DNA from: Nocardioides daphniae
GTDB taxonomy: Bacteria > Actinomycetota > Actinomycetes > Propionibacteriales > Nocardioidaceae
Reading direction: 5' to 3'
Length of the DNA: 64,000 bases
Assembly (NCBI RefSeq): GCF_004777465.1
Contig: NZ_CP038462.1
Coordinates: forward strand, 2,046,001 to 2,110,000
The notes below the pieces were generated by a model. The model saw only the letters and a program-made list of their open reading frames with translations, was not told the origin of the DNA and did not search any database. Within the stretch, counting starts at the first letter, position 1. Each line of letters opens with the position of its first letter. This document shows positions 19,477 through 27,022 of the stretch, one piece after another. The translations under genes and the position numbers were made by a program.

Positions 19477-19674
19477 ATGACCCAGCACAGGAACCTCCCG
19501 ACCTACCTGAGCATCGAGGAGGCCGCAACCGTCATGTCGGTCTCGACCAAGACGATCCGACGCCGGATCAGCGACGGCACGATCCCCGCCTACCACTGCG
19601 GGAACCGACCGATCCGCATCAAGCTCGACGACCTCGAGGCGGCCCTCGAACGCATCCCGGCCGTCAACTGGTGA
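19477..19674 (+). CDS. Excisionase-like helix-turn-helix protein
   Basis: A 65-residue MerR/excisionase-type winged helix protein (LSIEEAATVMSVSTKTIRRRISDG, first 20 being the recognition region). An AGGAG site precedes the ATG. Such proteins bend attachment-site DNA and drive excision by a tyrosine recombinase, usually encoded directly downstream. Here only about 115 bp separate it from the tRNA gene, so the expected partner integrase is missing at this end. Confidence 0.75.
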   Translation: MTQHRNLPTYLSIEEAATVMSVSTKTIRRRISDGTIPAYHCGNRPIRIKLDDLEAALERIPAVNW

Positions 19675-19737
19675 CCCGAGGACCACGAAACGCCGAGGAT
19701 TCTGAGGACTACGTAGGGACTACGCCGGCGAAAATGA

Positions 19738-19779
19738 AAACCGCCTCCGACCCGTGTTTCCGCAGGTCAGAGGCGGTTT
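19738..19779. terminator. Bidirectional hairpin at island end
   Basis: An inverted repeat with 15-bp arms (AAACCGCCTCCGACC and its near-complement GGTCAGAGGCGGTTT), A-rich on one side and T-rich on the other, around a 12-base loop. It sits between the excisionase-like gene and the tRNA and can terminate transcription from either direction. Confidence 0.7.
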
Positions 19780-19788
19780 AGCATGCGG

Positions 19789-19860
19789 TGGGCGATACTG
19801 GGTTCGAACCAGTGACCTCTTCGGTGTGAACGAAGCGCGCTACCACTGCGCCAATCGCCC
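19789..19860 (-). tRNA. tRNA-Val (CAC)
   Basis: A 72-base cloverleaf on the minus strand: acceptor stem GGGCGAT/ATCGCCC with discriminator A, anticodon loop TTCACAC giving CAC (valine GTG codons), and T-loop GGTTCGAACC. Its 3' end faces the genomic island, so it is the probable attachment site. The body is nearly identical to the two tRNA-Val(GAC) genes at 22.1 and 22.6 kb. Confidence 0.95.
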
Positions 19861-19915
19861 GCGTGGTACGTCGCGAAACATTAGCGCATGACCCACCGCG
19901 ACACACATCGGGGGT

Positions 19916-20398
19916 TCATCGTGGCATCCCTGGCAGCTCGGGGACGACCCCGGAGAGCCCCTGCACCCAGTCCCAGCCCTCGACGGCGAAGTGCGGCCAC
20001 CCGTGGGCGTCGATGACGGCGTACACGAGCAGCCCGACCAGCAGCGCGGTCATCGCGAGCACCGCGACGCGCTTGCGGCGTACGACCGGGTCCATCTCGC
20101 GGGCCTTCTCCGCGGCCCGGTGCGCGGCGTCGCGCGCCGCGTCCAGCCACCGGTCGGCCCACCGCCACTCGGTCGACAGGATCGCCAGGCCGAAGATGAG
20201 GCCCAGGATCCCAGGGCCGGGGGCCACCATCATCACGACACCGGCCAGGATCACCAGGACGCCGACCGTGGTGACCACGATCTTGGTCAGGATGCTGGTC
20301 ACCGGGTTCTGGTGGAGACGCGCATGGATCCGGGCGAGGAACCGCGGGCCGAAGTACTCCTGCTCGGCCCGCTCGAGGTCCCGCTCGGTGTCATCCAT
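19916..20398 (-). CDS. PGPGW-family transmembrane protein
   Basis: A protein of about 160 residues with two membrane regions. The first ends in the family motif APGPGILGLIFGLAIL followed by STEWRWADRW; the second is AVLAMTALLVGLLVYAVID near the C-terminus. A basic and acidic helix separates them. This is the uncharacterised PGPGW family of actinobacteria. I chose the ATG at 20398 (MDDTERDLERA) with GGGAAG upstream; a GTG one codon earlier is also possible. It is divergent from the SsgA-like gene. Confidence 0.8.
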   Translation of the reverse strand: MDDTERDLERAEQEYFGPRFLARIHARLHQNPVTSILTKIVVTTVGVLVILAGVVMMVAPGPGILGLIFGLAILSTEWRWADRWLDAARDAAHRAAEKAREMDPVVRRKRVAVLAMTALLVGLLVYAVIDAHGWPHFAVEGWDWVQGLSGVVPELPGMPR

Positions 20399-20538
20399 CA
20401 CGTTGCTTCCCGCCACCCCGCTGAGCCTAGCCAGAAGGGGCAACAAAACTTTCCCCAAAATAGTTGATGAGAAACCGCGTCATGGCACATTGGCACCTGC
20501 GTCTCTTCACCAACAGAGACCAAGTTGGAGGGGTCACC

Positions 20539-20973
20539 ATGGGCAGTCGTCACGACCGCGTCACCGAAACCGTCGTCACGCACGACATCACCATCCAGTG
20601 CATCGACACGTCCGGTCGCACCCACGACCTCGACACCGTCTTCTCGTACTCGAAGACCGACCCGTTCGCGGTCACCGTCACCTTCCTGACCCCCGAGGGC
20701 GACCTCCCCTGGACGTTCAGCCGCGACCTGCTGCTGCGCGGCCTCACCGCCCCCATCGGCGACGGCGACGTCCACGTGTGCCCGAGCATCAACGACCACG
20801 GCCGCGCGGTCGTGATCATCGAGCTCAGCTCCCCCGACGGCCACCTCGTCACCGAGGCGCGCACCGACGCGGTCTTCACCTTCGTCCAGCGCTCGCTGGC
20901 GCTCGTCCCCGAGGGCGAGGAGTCGCAGCACCTCAGCATGGACGCCATGATCGAGCAGCTGCTCGCCGTCTGA
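20539..20973 (+). CDS. SsgA/SsgB-family cell-division regulator
   Basis: A 144-residue SsgA-like protein (VFSYSKTDPFAVTVTFL, LPWTFSRDLLLRGL, VFTFVQRSLALVPEGEE). In Streptomyces, SsgB positions FtsZ at sporulation septa; in non-sporulating relatives the family is thought to act in division or growth. The start at 20539 is set by GGAGG 8 bp upstream. The family is restricted to actinomycetes and supports the host assignment. It ends 17 bp from the convergent PabC-like gene. Confidence 0.9.
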   Translation: MGSRHDRVTETVVTHDITIQCIDTSGRTHDLDTVFSYSKTDPFAVTVTFLTPEGDLPWTFSRDLLLRGLTAPIGDGDVHVCPSINDHGRAVVIIELSSPDGHLVTEARTDAVFTFVQRSLALVPEGEESQHLSMDAMIEQLLAV

Positions 20974-20989
20974 TCTCTCGTTCCCGGTC

Positions 20990-21709
20990 CTACGGATCGA
21001 GCTGCGCGTCCCGACGCGCAGCGAACGTCCGCACCACCTCAGTGGTGAGCGGCCCCGGCGCGGCGTACGTCCACGCGTCGCACGACGCGACGGCCTGCAC
21101 CTCGCGCGTGCTCGACGTCAGGAAGACCTCCTCGGCCTCCTCCAACACCCCGAGCGGCTCCTCGACCTCGCGCGCACCCACCCACTCCAGCACGAGGGCA
21201 CGGGTGATGCCGGGCAGGCAGCCGGTGACGAGCGACGGCGTACGCAGCTCTCCCCCGACGACGTAGAACACGTTGGTCGCACTCCCCTCCGCCAGGTTTC
21301 CCCCGCTGTCGGCGAGGAGCACCTCGTCGGCGCCCGCGGCCACGGCCTCGCGCAACGCCACCAGGTTGTCGACGTAGTCGGTCGACTTGTGACCTCCGGC
21401 GCCCGCACCCCGGCTGCGGCGCCACGACGTCGTACGCACGTGCAGCGCTCCGTCGGCCGGCGGCAGCTCGCTGTGCGCCACCTGCAGACCGCCAGCGCTC
21501 CACAGCAGCCGCAGCCGAGCGACGGGGGCAACCCCTCCCCCGGCCTCGGCCACCTCGCGCAGCACCTGCTCGCGAACGTCGTCCACGACGACCTCGGGCA
21601 GTCCCAGGGCTGCGGCCGAGTCGGCCATCCGTCGCAGGTGACGGGTCAGGGCGAACGGCACCCCGTCGACCATCCGCAAGGTCTCGAAGACCCCGTCCCC
21701 CGTACGCAT
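20990..21709 (-). CDS. pabC: Class IV aminotransferase, aminodeoxychorismate lyase-like
   Basis: A 239-residue PLP enzyme of fold type IV: TGDGVFETLR near the N-terminus, the PLP lysine in HKSTDYVDNL, NLAEGSATNVFYV, and a C-terminal TSSTREVQAV that packs on the cofactor. PabC releases pyruvate from aminodeoxychorismate in folate synthesis. D-amino acid or branched-chain aminotransferase activity cannot be excluded from the motifs. The protein is about 30 residues shorter at the N-terminus than many relatives; no earlier in-frame ATG or GTG is visible. Confidence 0.75.
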   Translation of the reverse strand: MRTGDGVFETLRMVDGVPFALTRHLRRMADSAAALGLPEVVVDDVREQVLREVAEAGGGVAPVARLRLLWSAGGLQVAHSELPPADGALHVRTTSWRRSRGAGAGGHKSTDYVDNLVALREAVAAGADEVLLADSGGNLAEGSATNVFYVVGGELRTPSLVTGCLPGITRALVLEWVGAREVEEPLGVLEEAEEVFLTSSTREVQAVASCDAWTYAAPGPLTTEVVRTFAARRDAQLDP

Positions 21710-21800
21710 GGCGTCACTGTAGAGGGGCCTCCGCCGCGGAGCGGCATCCCCGTGTGGGCCCCTGCGGCACCCCTACGACACCCCCGCGACACCCCCGGTT

Positions 21801-21828
21801 TTGCATCACTCGACCCATCGGCTAATGT
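21801..21828 (+). promoter_or_regulatory. Predicted promoter of first tRNA cluster
   Basis: TTGCAT and TAATGT hexamers separated by 16 bp, ending about 47 bp before the first tRNA-Gly. The match to housekeeping sigma-factor consensus is good for a high-GC genome. No comparably clean pair is seen before the second cluster, where TTTCGG and TACTGT-like sequences lie at about 22299-22329. Confidence 0.45.
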
Positions 21829-21874
21829 TCCTTTCGCAGCAACCGACCGGGGCAACTCGGGCGGAAGTCGCAGT

Positions 21875-21947
21875 GCGGACATAGCTCAGTTGGTAGAGCG
21901 CAACCTTGCCAAGGTTGAGGTCGCGAGTTCGAGTCTCGTTGTCCGCT
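21875..21947 (+). tRNA. tRNA-Gly (GCC), copy 1
   Basis: A 73-base cloverleaf: acceptor stem GCGGACA/TGTCCGC, anticodon loop TTGCCAA giving GCC (glycine GGC codons), T-loop GAGTTCGAGTC. CCA is not encoded. It is the first gene of a Gly-Cys-Val cluster. Confidence 0.95.
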
Positions 21948-21991
21948 CGGTCAGGTCTTTCCACCGGGTCCTTCCATGGGAGGACCACCAC

Positions 21992-22062
21992 GGTGGGTTG
22001 GCCGAGAGGCGAGGCAACGGACTGCAAATCCGTGTACACGGGTTCAAATCCCGTACCCACCT
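21992..22062 (+). tRNA. tRNA-Cys (GCA), copy 1
   Basis: A 71-base cloverleaf: acceptor stem GGTGGGT/ACCCACC, anticodon loop CTGCAAA giving GCA (cysteine), T-loop GGTTCAAATCC. It is the second gene of the first Gly-Cys-Val cluster. Confidence 0.95.
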
Positions 22063-22091
22063 CGAGCACCACAACTGAAGAGCACCACCAC

Positions 22092-22163
22092 GGGCGATTG
22101 GCGCAGCGGTAGCGCGCTTCCTTGACACGGAAGAGGTCACTGGTTCAAACCCAGTATCGCCCA
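22092..22163 (+). tRNA. tRNA-Val (GAC), copy 1
   Basis: A 72-base cloverleaf: acceptor stem GGGCGAT/ATCGCCC, anticodon loop TTGACAC giving GAC (valine), T-loop GGTTCAAACCC. It is the last gene of the first cluster and is followed by a strong hairpin. Confidence 0.95.
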
Positions 22164-22170
22164 CCACCAC

Positions 22171-22200
22171 GAAGGCCCCGGTCAGTTGACCGGGGCCTTC
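22171..22200 (+). terminator. Terminator after first tRNA cluster
   Basis: A perfect inverted repeat with 13-bp arms (GAAGGCCCCGGTC and its complement) and a 4-base loop directly after tRNA-Val. No long T-run follows, as is usual in high-GC genomes. Confidence 0.75.
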
Positions 22201-22370
22201 GACGTGTACCCCGGGCCTGGCCGATGCGCCCCGGAGGGCTCACCAGGGGCCGCCCCCAGCCACCCTGACAGGGTCGCTGCCAGAAAACCGACCCCCCGTT
22301 TCGGACCCACCTGCACCATCCGTTACTGTTCTTCTCGCACCACCGGCCGGATCACGGCCGAGGGAGCAGT

Positions 22371-22443
22371 GCGGACATAGCTCAGTTGGTAGAGCGCAAC
22401 CTTGCCAAGGTTGAGGTCGCGAGTTCGAGTCTCGTTGTCCGCT
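22371..22443 (+). tRNA. tRNA-Gly (GCC), copy 2
   Basis: Identical in sequence to the copy at 21875-21947 and with the same anticodon GCC. It opens the second Gly-Cys-Val cluster 496 bp downstream of the first. Confidence 0.95.
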
Positions 22444-22486
22444 CCAAGGGCCTCACGGCCCAGCTCCACCGCCGTGGGCCTCGCAG

Positions 22487-22557
22487 GGTGGGTTGGCCGA
22501 GAGGCGAGGCAACGGACTGCAAATCCGTGTACACGGGTTCAAATCCCGTACCCACCT
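22487..22557 (+). tRNA. tRNA-Cys (GCA), copy 2
   Basis: Identical in sequence to the copy at 21992-22062, anticodon GCA. The spacer before it differs from that of the first cluster. Confidence 0.95.
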
Positions 22558-22585
22558 CGAACGACAACTCCACATGCACCACCCC

Positions 22586-22657
22586 GGGCGATTGGCGCAG
22601 CGGTAGCGCGCTTCCTTGACACGGAAGAGGTCACTGGTTCAAACCCAGTATCGCCCA
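22586..22657 (+). tRNA. tRNA-Val (GAC), copy 2
   Basis: Identical in sequence to the copy at 22092-22163, anticodon GAC. It ends the second cluster. Confidence 0.95.
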
Positions 22658-22745
22658 CCGAGCCTCGTGACTCCCGCTCCGCAGCCTCCAGCTGCACCGG
22701 CCTCAACCGCCGCCCTCCGCGCTCCACCGCCGGCCCACACGCAAA

Positions 22746-22772
22746 CGACCCGCCGGCCCAGCCGACGGGTCG
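22746..22772. terminator. Hairpin between tRNA cluster 2 and doxX-like gene
   Basis: A GC-rich inverted repeat (CGACCCGCCGGC, loop CCA, and its near-complement ending CGGGTCG) lying between the plus-strand tRNAs and the stop of the convergent DoxX-like gene. It could terminate both. Confidence 0.55.
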
Positions 22773-22784
22773 CCTCCTCCGAGG

Positions 22785-23378
22785 TCAGCGGAGGATCGGG
22801 TACTTCTGGACCACGGGCACCTTCTCCCAGTAGCTGCCCAACCCCAGGTGGCGTCCTGCTCCCATCAGGGCCAGCAGGCCCAGGACCAGCGCGTAGACCA
22901 GGTGGTCGTCCATGAAGGGGTTGTTGTCCAGCGGAAGCACCGCGGCCCACATCAGGACCAGCATCACAGCACCGCTGGCTGCCGCCAGGTTGGTGAAGAC
23001 CCCCAGCATCAGGGCCACTCCGATGCCCAGCAGCCCGATCATGAAGAGCCAGTCGGCCCATGCCTGCCCGGCCATCGAGTTGAAGGTGCCGGCGAACGGC
23101 CCCTCGACCCCGCTGAGGAAGCCGCTGGTGGGGCTGCCGCCCTCGAGCCATGCCCGGTCGGCGGGCGTCGCGAAGCCGAGGCCGAAGGTCTTGTCCAGGA
23201 ACGCCCAGAGGAAGACCCAGCCGATGGCCAGTCGGGTCAACCCCGCGGCGATGGCCACACCGACGGGGTGCCGGCGGGTCGTGGGCTCCTCAGCGGAGTC
23301 ACCGACGGTGAGGTGGGCGACGATCTCGCTGAAGGCGTGGTGGTTCTGTGCCTCTCGTGTGCTGTGGGTGGCGTTCAT
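22785..23378 (-). CDS. DoxX-like integral membrane protein
   Basis: A protein of about 197 residues with four hydrophobic helices: GVAIAAGLTRLAIGWVFLWAF, a segment around WLFMIGLLGIGVALMLG, AVMLVLMWAAVL, and YALVLGLLALMGAG. The pattern, with GLGF and NPFMDDHLVYALV, fits the DoxX/DoxD family of membrane proteins linked to thiosulfate or redox metabolism; the substrate is unknown. I chose the ATG at 23378 because a GGAGG site lies 7 bp upstream; a longer frame begins at 23402. Confidence 0.75.
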   Translation of the reverse strand: MNATHSTREAQNHHAFSEIVAHLTVGDSAEEPTTRRHPVGVAIAAGLTRLAIGWVFLWAFLDKTFGLGFATPADRAWLEGGSPTSGFLSGVEGPFAGTFNSMAGQAWADWLFMIGLLGIGVALMLGVFTNLAAASGAVMLVLMWAAVLPLDNNPFMDDHLVYALVLGLLALMGAGRHLGLGSYWEKVPVVQKYPILR

Positions 23379-23588
23379 GACGGCCTCCGGGTCGGTGTGC
23401 ACCCGATCTCGGAGGGCCCTGTGTCCTCCACGGGAACACGTTTTCTTTCACTTCCACGATGCGCCTGCGGGGGCCCGGTGACTAGGCCGAAAGGCGTCTC
23501 TCGCGTCACACAGGCAGGCTGTCCTGAGAGGCCTCCGTGCGCTGGGACCCCACCTGCCGCACCCGGCCGGGCCACCTAGACTGGCTCG

Positions 23589-24615
23589 GTGACTGTTGCT
23601 GCTCCCGACCCCCATGTCCGCGCCGACGCAGAGGCCCGCCTCCTCGGGCTGGCCACCCCTCCCGGCGCGCTGGGTCGACTCGGCGAGCTGGCCTGTTGGT
23701 TCGCCGCCACCCAGGGGCAGGTCCCGCCGCCCGAGCTGACCAACGTCCGCCTGGTCATCTTCGCCGGTGACCACGGCGTCGCCGCCCACGGCGTCTCCGC
23801 CTTCCCGTCCGAGATCACCGGCGCGATGGTGGGCACGTTCCTGGCGGGCAAGGCCGGGGTCAACGCCCTCGCCTCCGCCCACCAGGTCGCCGTCCGCGTC
23901 CTCGACCTGGGCGTCGACTCCGACCTGGGCGAGGTCCCGGCCGACGTCGTCGCCCACAAGGTCCGCCGTTCGAGCGGCGCCATCCACCTCGAGGACGCGC
24001 TCACCGACGCCGAGCTCCAGCGGGCGTACGCCGCAGGTCGCGCCGTCGCCGCCGAGGAGATCGCCGCCGGCGCGCAGATGCTGATCTCCGGCGACATGGG
24101 CATCGGCAACACCACCCCCGCCTCCGCCATGGTCGCCGCCGCGCTCGGGCTCCCCGCCGTCGAGGTCACCGGGCCGAGGCACGGGCATCGACGACGCGGC
24201 GTGGCAGCACAAGGTCGCCGTGGTGCAGCAGGCACTCGACCGCGTCGGGGAGCGGACCGACGACCCGATGGAGACCCTGAAGGCGCTCTCCAGCGCCGAC
24301 CTCGCTGCCACCACCGGCTACCTCGTCGCGGCGGCCGAGGCGGGCGTACCGGTGCTCCTCGACGGCCTCATGTCCGTCGCCTGCGCGCTGACGGCCGAGC
24401 GCATCGCCCCGGGCGCCTCTGCGTGGTTCGCCGCCGGCCACCGCTCCACCGAACCGGGTCAGTCGCTGGCCCTGTCGAAACTGGGTCTCGAGCCGCTGCT
24501 CGACCTCGGGCTGCGCCTCGGCGAGGGCAGTGGCGCCGTGGCCGCCGTCCCGGTGCTCCGCAGCGCCATCGCGGTGCTGCGCGACGTGGCCCTGCTGTCG
24601 GAGATCATGGGGTGA
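23589..24615 (+). pseudogene. cobT: Nicotinate-nucleotide-DMB phosphoribosyltransferase, one frameshift
   Basis: CobT transfers phosphoribose to 5,6-dimethylbenzimidazole to make the lower ligand of cobalamin. Visible motifs are PPGALGRLGELA, VIFAGDHGVAAHGVSAFP, SGDMGIGNTTPASA and AGHRSTEPG, with the C-terminal base-binding glutamates. One extra G at about 24173-24175 breaks the conserved motif that should read TGRGTGIDD, exactly at a GGG run; the second frame then continues to the normal end. This is almost certainly a sequencing error. It starts at GTG 23589 and its stop overlaps the GTG of cobS. Confidence 0.9.
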
Positions 24616-25379
24616 TCCGCGACGGCTGGCGGCTGGCGCTCGGCACGCTGACCGCCCTGCCGACGGCGCCGCCCACGGTGGTCAACGGCGCGAGTGCGCG
24701 TGCTGCCGTCCTGCTCGCACCCTTGGCAGTCCTCCCCCTCGGCGCGGGCGTCGTGGCGCTCGGCTGGCTCGGTGAGCGTCTGCTGCTCTCCGGCCTCACG
24801 CTGGGCTTCCTGGCGCTCGGCTGGCTGGCGCTCACCACGCGCATCCTGCACTGGGACGGCCTCTCCGACACTGCGGACGGCCTCACCGCGTCGTACGACC
24901 GAGAGCGCGCGCTGCAGGTCATGAAGTCGGGCACCTCCGGCCCCGCGGGCGTCGTGGCCACCGTGGTGGTCGCCGGGCTCCAGGTCGCCGGATTCGCCGC
25001 CCTGCTGACCTCGGTGCGCGGCGCGGTCGCCGCCGGCCTGGCTGTCTGCCTCTCGCGCCTCGCCCTCTCGATCGCCTGCCTGCGCGGGGTGCCGCCGGCC
25101 CGTCGTGACGGACTGGGCAACCCGATGTCGGGCGTGGTCGCCCCCTGGCAGGCCGCGATGCTGTGGATCCTCTGGGCCACCGGCGCCACGGCGGTGGCGT
25201 GGTGGCTCGACCTGCCGCTGGCCGTGATGACCCCGGGCATGGTCCTGGCCGCCGCGACCGTCACCGCCCTCGTCGCACACTGCGTACGACGTCTCGGCGG
25301 CGTCACCGGCGACGTGTTCGGCGCCGGGATCGAGCTCGCCCTCGCGGCGGCCCTGCTGGGGACCACCGCGGCGCTCTAG
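24612..25379 (+). CDS. cobS: Adenosylcobinamide-GDP ribazoletransferase
   Basis: A 255-residue membrane enzyme that joins adenosylcobinamide-GDP to alpha-ribazole in the last steps of cobalamin synthesis. The metal-binding segment HWDGLSDTADGLTASYDRER is complete, and six or so hydrophobic helices follow. It starts at a GTG that overlaps the cobT stop (GTGA), so the two are coupled. It converges with cobU, and the two stop codons share one TCTAGA palindrome. Confidence 0.92.
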   Translation: MIRDGWRLALGTLTALPTAPPTVVNGASARAAVLLAPLAVLPLGAGVVALGWLGERLLLSGLTLGFLALGWLALTTRILHWDGLSDTADGLTASYDRERALQVMKSGTSGPAGVVATVVVAGLQVAGFAALLTSVRGAVAAGLAVCLSRLALSIACLRGVPPARRDGLGNPMSGVVAPWQAAMLWILWATGATAVAWWLDLPLAVMTPGMVLAAATVTALVAHCVRRLGGVTGDVFGAGIELALAAALLGTTAAL

Positions 25380-25915
25380 AGCACCAGGACGCGACCGGCC
25401 ACCACCAGGTGCACCTCGTCGCACACCTGCCCCACCCGTTGGTTGACCGTGCCAAGCAGGTCACGGAAGAGCCGGCCGGAGCGGTGCACCGGCACGACAC
25501 CGAGCCCCACCTCGTTGGTGACCAGGACGACGGGGCCGGGGTGGCTGCGTACGGCCTCCACCACGCCCTCCAGCGCCTGCTCGACGAGTGCCTGCACGTC
25601 GTCCGACGGCGCCTCCCACGCCTGGGCGACGTCGATCGTGCTGGTGAGCCAGGTGCCCAGGCAGTCGACCAGGACGGCGCTGGGCGCCTGCGCGAGCGCG
25701 GCGGCCAGGTCGTGCCCCTCGACGGTGGCCCAGTGGGCGGGGCGCCGGGCGCGGTGGGCCTCGATCCGGGCCGTCCAGTCAGGGTCCTGCTCCACGTCCG
25801 GCGTGGGGCCGGGCGCGACGTAGGTCACGTGCCCGGCGTCGGCCAGCAGCTCCTCCGCGTGACGGGACTTGCCCGAGCGGACTCCCCCGGTGACCAGGAC
25901 GGCGCGGGCAACCAT
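25376..25915 (-). CDS. cobU: Adenosylcobinamide kinase/guanylyltransferase
   Basis: A 179-residue bifunctional enzyme that phosphorylates adenosylcobinamide and adds GMP. It carries the P-loop GGVRSGKS near residue 10, HRARRPAHW with the guanylated-histidine region, LVDCLGTWL, and TNEVGLGVVP. Length is typical. It lies tail to tail with cobS, overlapping by 4 bp, and supplies the substrate that CobS uses. Confidence 0.93.
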   Translation of the reverse strand: MVARAVLVTGGVRSGKSRHAEELLADAGHVTYVAPGPTPDVEQDPDWTARIEAHRARRPAHWATVEGHDLAAALAQAPSAVLVDCLGTWLTSTIDVAQAWEAPSDDVQALVEQALEGVVEAVRSHPGPVVLVTNEVGLGVVPVHRSGRLFRDLLGTVNQRVGQVCDEVHLVVAGRVLVL

Positions 25916-25927
25916 CAGACGTGCACC

Positions 25928-27022
25928 TCAGGCGTCCTCGGCGAAGTCCTCGTCGGCGTGCGTGCCGGGACGCGGTGCCCACGGCAGCTCCTTCGAGGGT
26001 CGCACCACGATCAGGCGGTCGCCGCGGGCGAGCTGGGTGACCACCGGGTCGTAGTAGTGGTAGGTCTTCTCGTCCCGCACGACCGCGATCACCTGGTCGG
26101 AGACTCGCTGTGGCTGCATGCCGACCTCGCTCAGGAGCAGGTCGCGCTCCCCCACCTCGAGGCCGGCGCCGGAGGTGAGCAGGTCCTCCATCACGTCACC
26201 GAGGTCGGGCGAGAGGGTCGAGAGGCCGAGCAGCCGGCCCACGGTCTCGGCGGTCGTGATCACGGAGTCGGCGCCGGACTGCTTCATCAGCGGGACGTTG
26301 TCCTCCTCACGCACCGCGGCGACGATGTGGACCTCGGGGTTCAGCTGACGCACCGTGAGGGTGGCCAGCACGTTGGTCGCGTCCTGGTTGGTGGTGATGA
26401 TGACCTGCTGCGCCTCGTGGACGTCGGCCGTCAGCAGGATGTGACGACGCGTGGCGTCACCGGTGACCACCGCGAATCCGTCGGCGTGGGCGTCCGCCAA
26501 CGCCGTGGGCGAGGGGTCCACCACGACGATCGAGCCGCGGTCGAGACCGTTCTTCACCAGCGTGAGGGCGGCGCTGCGGCCCTTGGTGCCGTAGCCGATG
26601 ACGACGACGTGGTCTCCCATGTACTTCCTCCACCGGGCAACCCGGAACATCTCGCGGCTCTGGCTGGCCAGCACCTCGAGGGTGGTCCCGATCAGCAGCA
26701 CCAGGAAGGCGATGCGCGCCGGGGTGATGATGAACGCGTTGATCATGCGGGCCCGGTCGGAGACCGGGACGATGTCGCCGTAGCCCGTGGTGCTGAGCGT
26801 GACGGTCGTGTAGTAGATCGAGTCCAGCAGACTGACCTCGCCCGTGGGGTCGTTGCCGTCCTTGTAGCCCGAGCCGTCGAAGTAGACCAGCAGCACGGTG
26901 CCGACCAGGATTGCGACAGCTGCGAGCAAGCGCTTGCCGAGCGCCGCCCACGGCGACTGCTCCGGGTCGGGAAGCCTGACCGAGGCACTCCCCCCGACCG
27001 GCCCCACTGGGATGTCACTCAC
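25928..27022 (-). CDS. Potassium channel with RCK/TrkA-N domain
   Basis: A 364-residue channel subunit. A first membrane helix (about 30-50), a selectivity filter TTGYGDIVP with pore helix, and a second helix (AFIITPARIAFLVLLIG) form a two-TM pore. A cytoplasmic RCK domain follows with a Rossmann motif VVIGYGTKGRSAA and acidic VVVDPS, then a TrkA-C-like lobe. It should conduct K+ under nucleotide control. It starts at GTG 27022, overlapping the stop of the YihY gene (GTGA), so both are one operon. Confidence 0.88.
   Translation of the reverse strand: MSDIPVGPVGGSASVRLPDPEQSPWAALGKRLLAAVAILVGTVLLVYFDGSGYKDGNDPTGEVSLLDSIYYTTVTLSTTGYGDIVPVSDRARMINAFIITPARIAFLVLLIGTTLEVLASQSREMFRVARWRKYMGDHVVVIGYGTKGRSAALTLVKNGLDRGSIVVVDPSPTALADAHADGFAVVTGDATRRHILLTADVHEAQQVIITTNQDATNVLATLTVRQLNPEVHIVAAVREEDNVPLMKQSGADSVITTAETVGRLLGLSTLSPDLGDVMEDLLTSGAGLEVGERDLLLSEVGMQPQRVSDQVIAVVRDEKTYHYYDPVVTQLARGDRLIVVRPSKELPWAPRPGTHADEDFAEDA

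Larger units (their letters stand above)
1..19788. mobile_element. Genomic island (ICE remnant plus cargo) at tRNA-Val
   Basis: The segment holds a tyrosine recombinase, HTH regulator, ArdC-like protein, conjugation coupling ATPase, SSB, DUF4913 and DUF4192 proteins and an excisionase-like gene, a set known from actinobacterial integrative and conjugative elements. It ends at the 3' end of a tRNA-Val gene on the minus strand, the classical attachment site. IS481 and IS3 elements and two large cargo genes sit in the middle. The left boundary is outside the window and I found no second copy of the tRNA 3' end, so the att sites are inferred. It could be two accreted elements. Confidence 0.6.

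Noticed and set aside
23403..23588. Possible cobalamin riboswitch before cobT
   Set aside because: I could not find the B12-box consensus or a convincing multi-stem fold; the gap is only 185 bp and it also holds the divergent doxX promoter.
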